From an uncultured Bacteroidia bacterium (GTDB lineage Bacteria; Bacteroidota; Bacteroidia; Bacteroidales; UBA932), in assembly GCA_902766985.1 (NCBI GenBank), contig CACXFP010000284.1, forward strand, positions 1 to 7,704: a stretch of 7,704 nucleotides of DNA. Direction: 5' to 3'. Positions within the stretch are counted from its first letter, which is position 1, and each line of letters starts with the position of its first letter. The notes under the pieces are model-generated. The model was not told the origin of the DNA, did not search any database, and was given only the letters and a program-made list of their open reading frames with translations. Below, piece by piece: positions 6,187 to 7,704 of this stretch. The position numbers were made by a program, and so were the translations under genes.

Positions 6187-7056
6187 CTAGCGCTGCAGGT
6201 TCGGACGGTGCAACGACCGGCGGTACTCCTTTTCCGCCGCTGATATCTTCTCCCTTTCTTCTGGGGTGAAGGCCCACTCACAGAACCTCTGCCATATGTA
6301 ATCCACCGCCTGGGAAGAAGGATGGACCATGTCCTCGGCATAGAACCTGTAGTCCCGCAGTTCATCCATCATGATTTCATAGGAAGGGAAATAGGCCGTC
6401 CTCTCAGGGAAAGCTAGGCACACCTCATTCACGGCCATGTGCAATGCGCTCTTGCTCAGTTGGTTGCCATGGGCCCCATCAGCCATATGGCGGATCGGGC
6501 TCACCGTGAAGATAAACTTCTTGTCGGGAAACCGGGATACCATCCTGCGAAGCATGGCAGCGGAGATATCAGGAGAAAGCATCTCACGGGAAAACTCCCG
6601 GGCGTCCCTTTTCAGGCAATTTGACACGATCTCTCCCGTTTCCAAATGACGGAAACACCAGCTGGTACCGAGCGTAACGGCCACTGCACCTGCCTCCCTG
6701 AAAAAAGCGGACGCTCCGGCAAGGACGGAATTGGCGTTCTCCAGGAACTGGTCGGAGGTAGCCCTGGCAAAGGATGTATGGTGGCTGAATGAACAGACAA
6801 GGCCGGCACCGGCTCCCATTTCAACGCAATCATCCTCGCCGAACAACAACCCTGACGAGAGCCTCATTATCGAATTGCACACGGAAACCGGATTGTACAG
6901 GGTCCCGAACGGATTGACACAAGCCTTGATACCTCCTCTGACCATCCTGGAACCGATCTCATCGGCGAAACAACTTCCAAGGACGACATAGCCGTCATCA
7001 AGTCCTAGCCCCAACCCACACCCCGGGAATTCAACGGGAGTCTGCAGTTTTATCAT
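6187..7056 (-). CDS. GSCFA-domain protein, putative SGNH-like hydrolase
   Basis: A 289-residue protein of the GSCFA family, common in Bacteroidota and uncharacterised in detail. Seen: the name-giving LGSCFADEIG near the N-terminus, NPFGTLYNP, VTLGTSWCF, FTVSPIRHMADG followed by HGNQLSK, and near the C-terminus YFPSYEIMMDELRDYRFY and then EDMVHPS. Gly-Ser at the front and Asp-x-x-His at the back (D242 and H245) resemble blocks I and V of SGNH esterases, so a Ser-His-Asp acyl hydrolase is plausible; the substrate is unknown. There is no signal peptide or membrane helix. The start is uncertain: an in-frame ATG at 7074 would add six residues, but the promoter box at 7076-7083 would then give a leaderless message. 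The ATG at 7056 gives a short leader and an N-terminus (MIKLQTPVE) like that recalled for family members. Confidence 0.87.
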   Translation of the reverse strand: MIKLQTPVEFPGCGLGLGLDDGYVVLGSCFADEIGSRMVRGGIKACVNPFGTLYNPVSVCNSIMRLSSGLLFGEDDCVEMGAGAGLVCSFSHHTSFARATSDQFLENANSVLAGASAFFREAGAVAVTLGTSWCFRHLETGEIVSNCLKRDAREFSREMLSPDISAAMLRRMVSRFPDKKFIFTVSPIRHMADGAHGNQLSKSALHMAVNEVCLAFPERTAYFPSYEIMMDELRDYRFYAEDMVHPSSQAVDYIWQRFCEWAFTPEEREKISAAEKEYRRSLHRPNLQR

Positions 7057-7075
7057 CGCAACATTATATTTCATG

Positions 7076-7083
7076 CAAAATTA
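7076..7083 (-). promoter_or_regulatory. -7 box of the GSCFA-domain gene
   Basis: The minus strand reads TAATTTTG, an exact TAnnTTTG match. Transcription is expected to start about 5-7 bases downstream, near 7070, which is inside the longer possible coding frame and favours the ATG at 7056. No clear -33 TTG is seen. Confidence 0.5.
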
Positions 7084-7084
7084 C

Positions 7085-7092
7085 TATTTTTG
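7085..7092 (+). promoter_or_regulatory. -7 box of the downstream secreted-protein gene
   Basis: TATTTTTG is an exact TAnnTTTG match ending four bases before the ATG at 7097. Transcription from it would start at or next to the start codon, giving a leaderless or nearly leaderless message. One base separates it from the opposing box on the other strand. No clear -33 TTG is seen. Confidence 0.45.
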
Positions 7093-7096
7093 CGAC

Positions 7097-7704
7097 ATGA
7101 AAAAAACCTTCCTGCTCCTTCTGGTATCGGCCATCACCTTGGCCATTCCCGGCTACGCCTTCTCCCAGGATGACCCGGGAAAGAAGAAAGGTAAGTTGGA
7201 GCCCGTCTATGACATTGCTTTCTACTACAATCTGGACAACCGGGAGATAAGCCCTTCCGGCCAGAGGTTCACCGATGCGATGACCATCAATGCCGCCCAG
7301 CTCACCCCCCTCTTCGGCATCAGGGTGAAACAGGGACCGGAAATCACGCACAAGGTCATGGCAGGAATCGACCTGGTGAGGAACATGGGAGAAATACCCA
7401 CTTCAGCCGAAAACGCGAACCTCAACAACACCCACCTCTTTCAGGAAATCCTCATGTACTATGAGGTTGAACGCAGGTTCAGGGATACCAAGGTCACCCT
7501 CGACTTCGGAATTTTCCCCCGCGGAGTCGCAGAGGGTGAGTACACCCATCCGTTCATGTCGGATTCGGTCAACTGGGTATCGAACAATTTCGCCGGTTTT
7601 TTCGCCAAGATGGACAGGCCACGCTCCCACTATGAGGCAGGCCTGGACTGGTACGGAATGATAGGCAAGGACAGGAGGGAGGAGTTCCGGGTGTTCTCCT
7701 ACGG
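7097..7704 (+). CDS. Secreted, probably outer-membrane protein of unknown function; partial, runs off the right edge
   Basis: The frame is open from the ATG at 7097 to the end of the window (202 full codons). A clear signal peptide is present: MKK, a hydrophobic core FLLLLVSAITLAI, and a likely cleavage site at AFS before QDD (about residue 23). A Lys-rich stretch (GKKKGK) follows. After that come segments with alternating polar and aromatic residues, such as YDIAFYYNL (38-46), KVTLDFGIF (132-140) and AGLDWYGMIGKDRREEF (181-197). Together with the many aromatic and glycine residues these suggest an outer-membrane beta barrel, but this is inference and I recognise no named family. Export to the outer membrane would fit the signal peptide. 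It is divergent from the GSCFA gene, with 40 bases between the chosen starts. Confidence 0.8.
   Translation, partial: MKKTFLLLLVSAITLAIPGYAFSQDDPGKKKGKLEPVYDIAFYYNLDNREISPSGQRFTDAMTINAAQLTPLFGIRVKQGPEITHKVMAGIDLVRNMGEIPTSAENANLNNTHLFQEILMYYEVERRFRDTKVTLDFGIFPRGVAEGEYTHPFMSDSVNWVSNNFAGFFAKMDRPRSHYEAGLDWYGMIGKDRREEFRVFSY

Noticed and set aside
6731..6991. Plus-strand 86-codon frame opposite the GSCFA gene
   Set aside because: The minus strand carries the full set of GSCFA motifs; this frame has none.
1..7704. CRISPR array, insertion sequence, tRNA or defence system
   Set aside because: No direct repeats with regular spacers, terminal inverted repeats, transposase motifs or tRNA-like cloverleaf were seen on either strand by eye.

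Overview
The window looks like ordinary chromosome of a Bacteroidales-type bacterium (phylum Bacteroidota) with a fairly GC-rich coding bias. Three things point there: promoter boxes of the Bacteroidota form TAnnTTTG, weak or absent Shine-Dalgarno sequences, and the gene set (a GSCFA-domain protein, a coiled-coil/ZapA pair beside RNase Y, and an NadE with an N-terminal glutaminase domain). I see no mobile element, CRISPR array, tRNA or rRNA.

Layout. Positions 1-1755 (minus strand) hold a transporter of the dicarboxylate/amino acid:cation symporter (DAACS) family. It runs 107 bases into the start of an NAD+ synthetase gene that leaves the window at base 1. The overlap begins at a run of twelve A residues, right at the nadE start codon. 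The nadE part visible here keeps two of the three glutaminase catalytic residues but appears to have Gly where the family has its Cys nucleophile. Positions 1756-1873 are a divergent promoter region. Positions 1874-2456 (plus) encode a small coiled-coil protein and ZapA, both linked to cell division. The gap 2457-2710 is not empty: it holds a structured RNA candidate closed by a 13-bp stem, probably a 6S-like RNA, followed by a strong intrinsic terminator. Positions 2711-6186 (plus) are rny (RNase Y) and a full-length dsbD (thiol:disulfide interchange protein), two bases apart and so very likely one operon.

Positions 6187-7056 (minus) are a GSCFA-domain hydrolase-like gene whose stop codon abuts that of dsbD with no base between. 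It shares a tiny divergent promoter region with a plus-strand gene starting at 7097, which encodes a secreted, probably outer-membrane protein of unknown function that runs off the right edge.

How they fit together: ZapA and its coiled-coil neighbour stabilise the FtsZ ring, RNase Y starts mRNA decay at the membrane, and DsbD carries reducing power across the membrane to periplasmic thiols. The zapA / structured RNA / rny order recalls the zapA-ssrS linkage in proteobacteria. No new multi-gene system is evident. The points most worth checking are the apparently inactivated glutaminase domain of NadE, the A12 overlap, the RNA candidate, and the back-to-back promoters near 7084.
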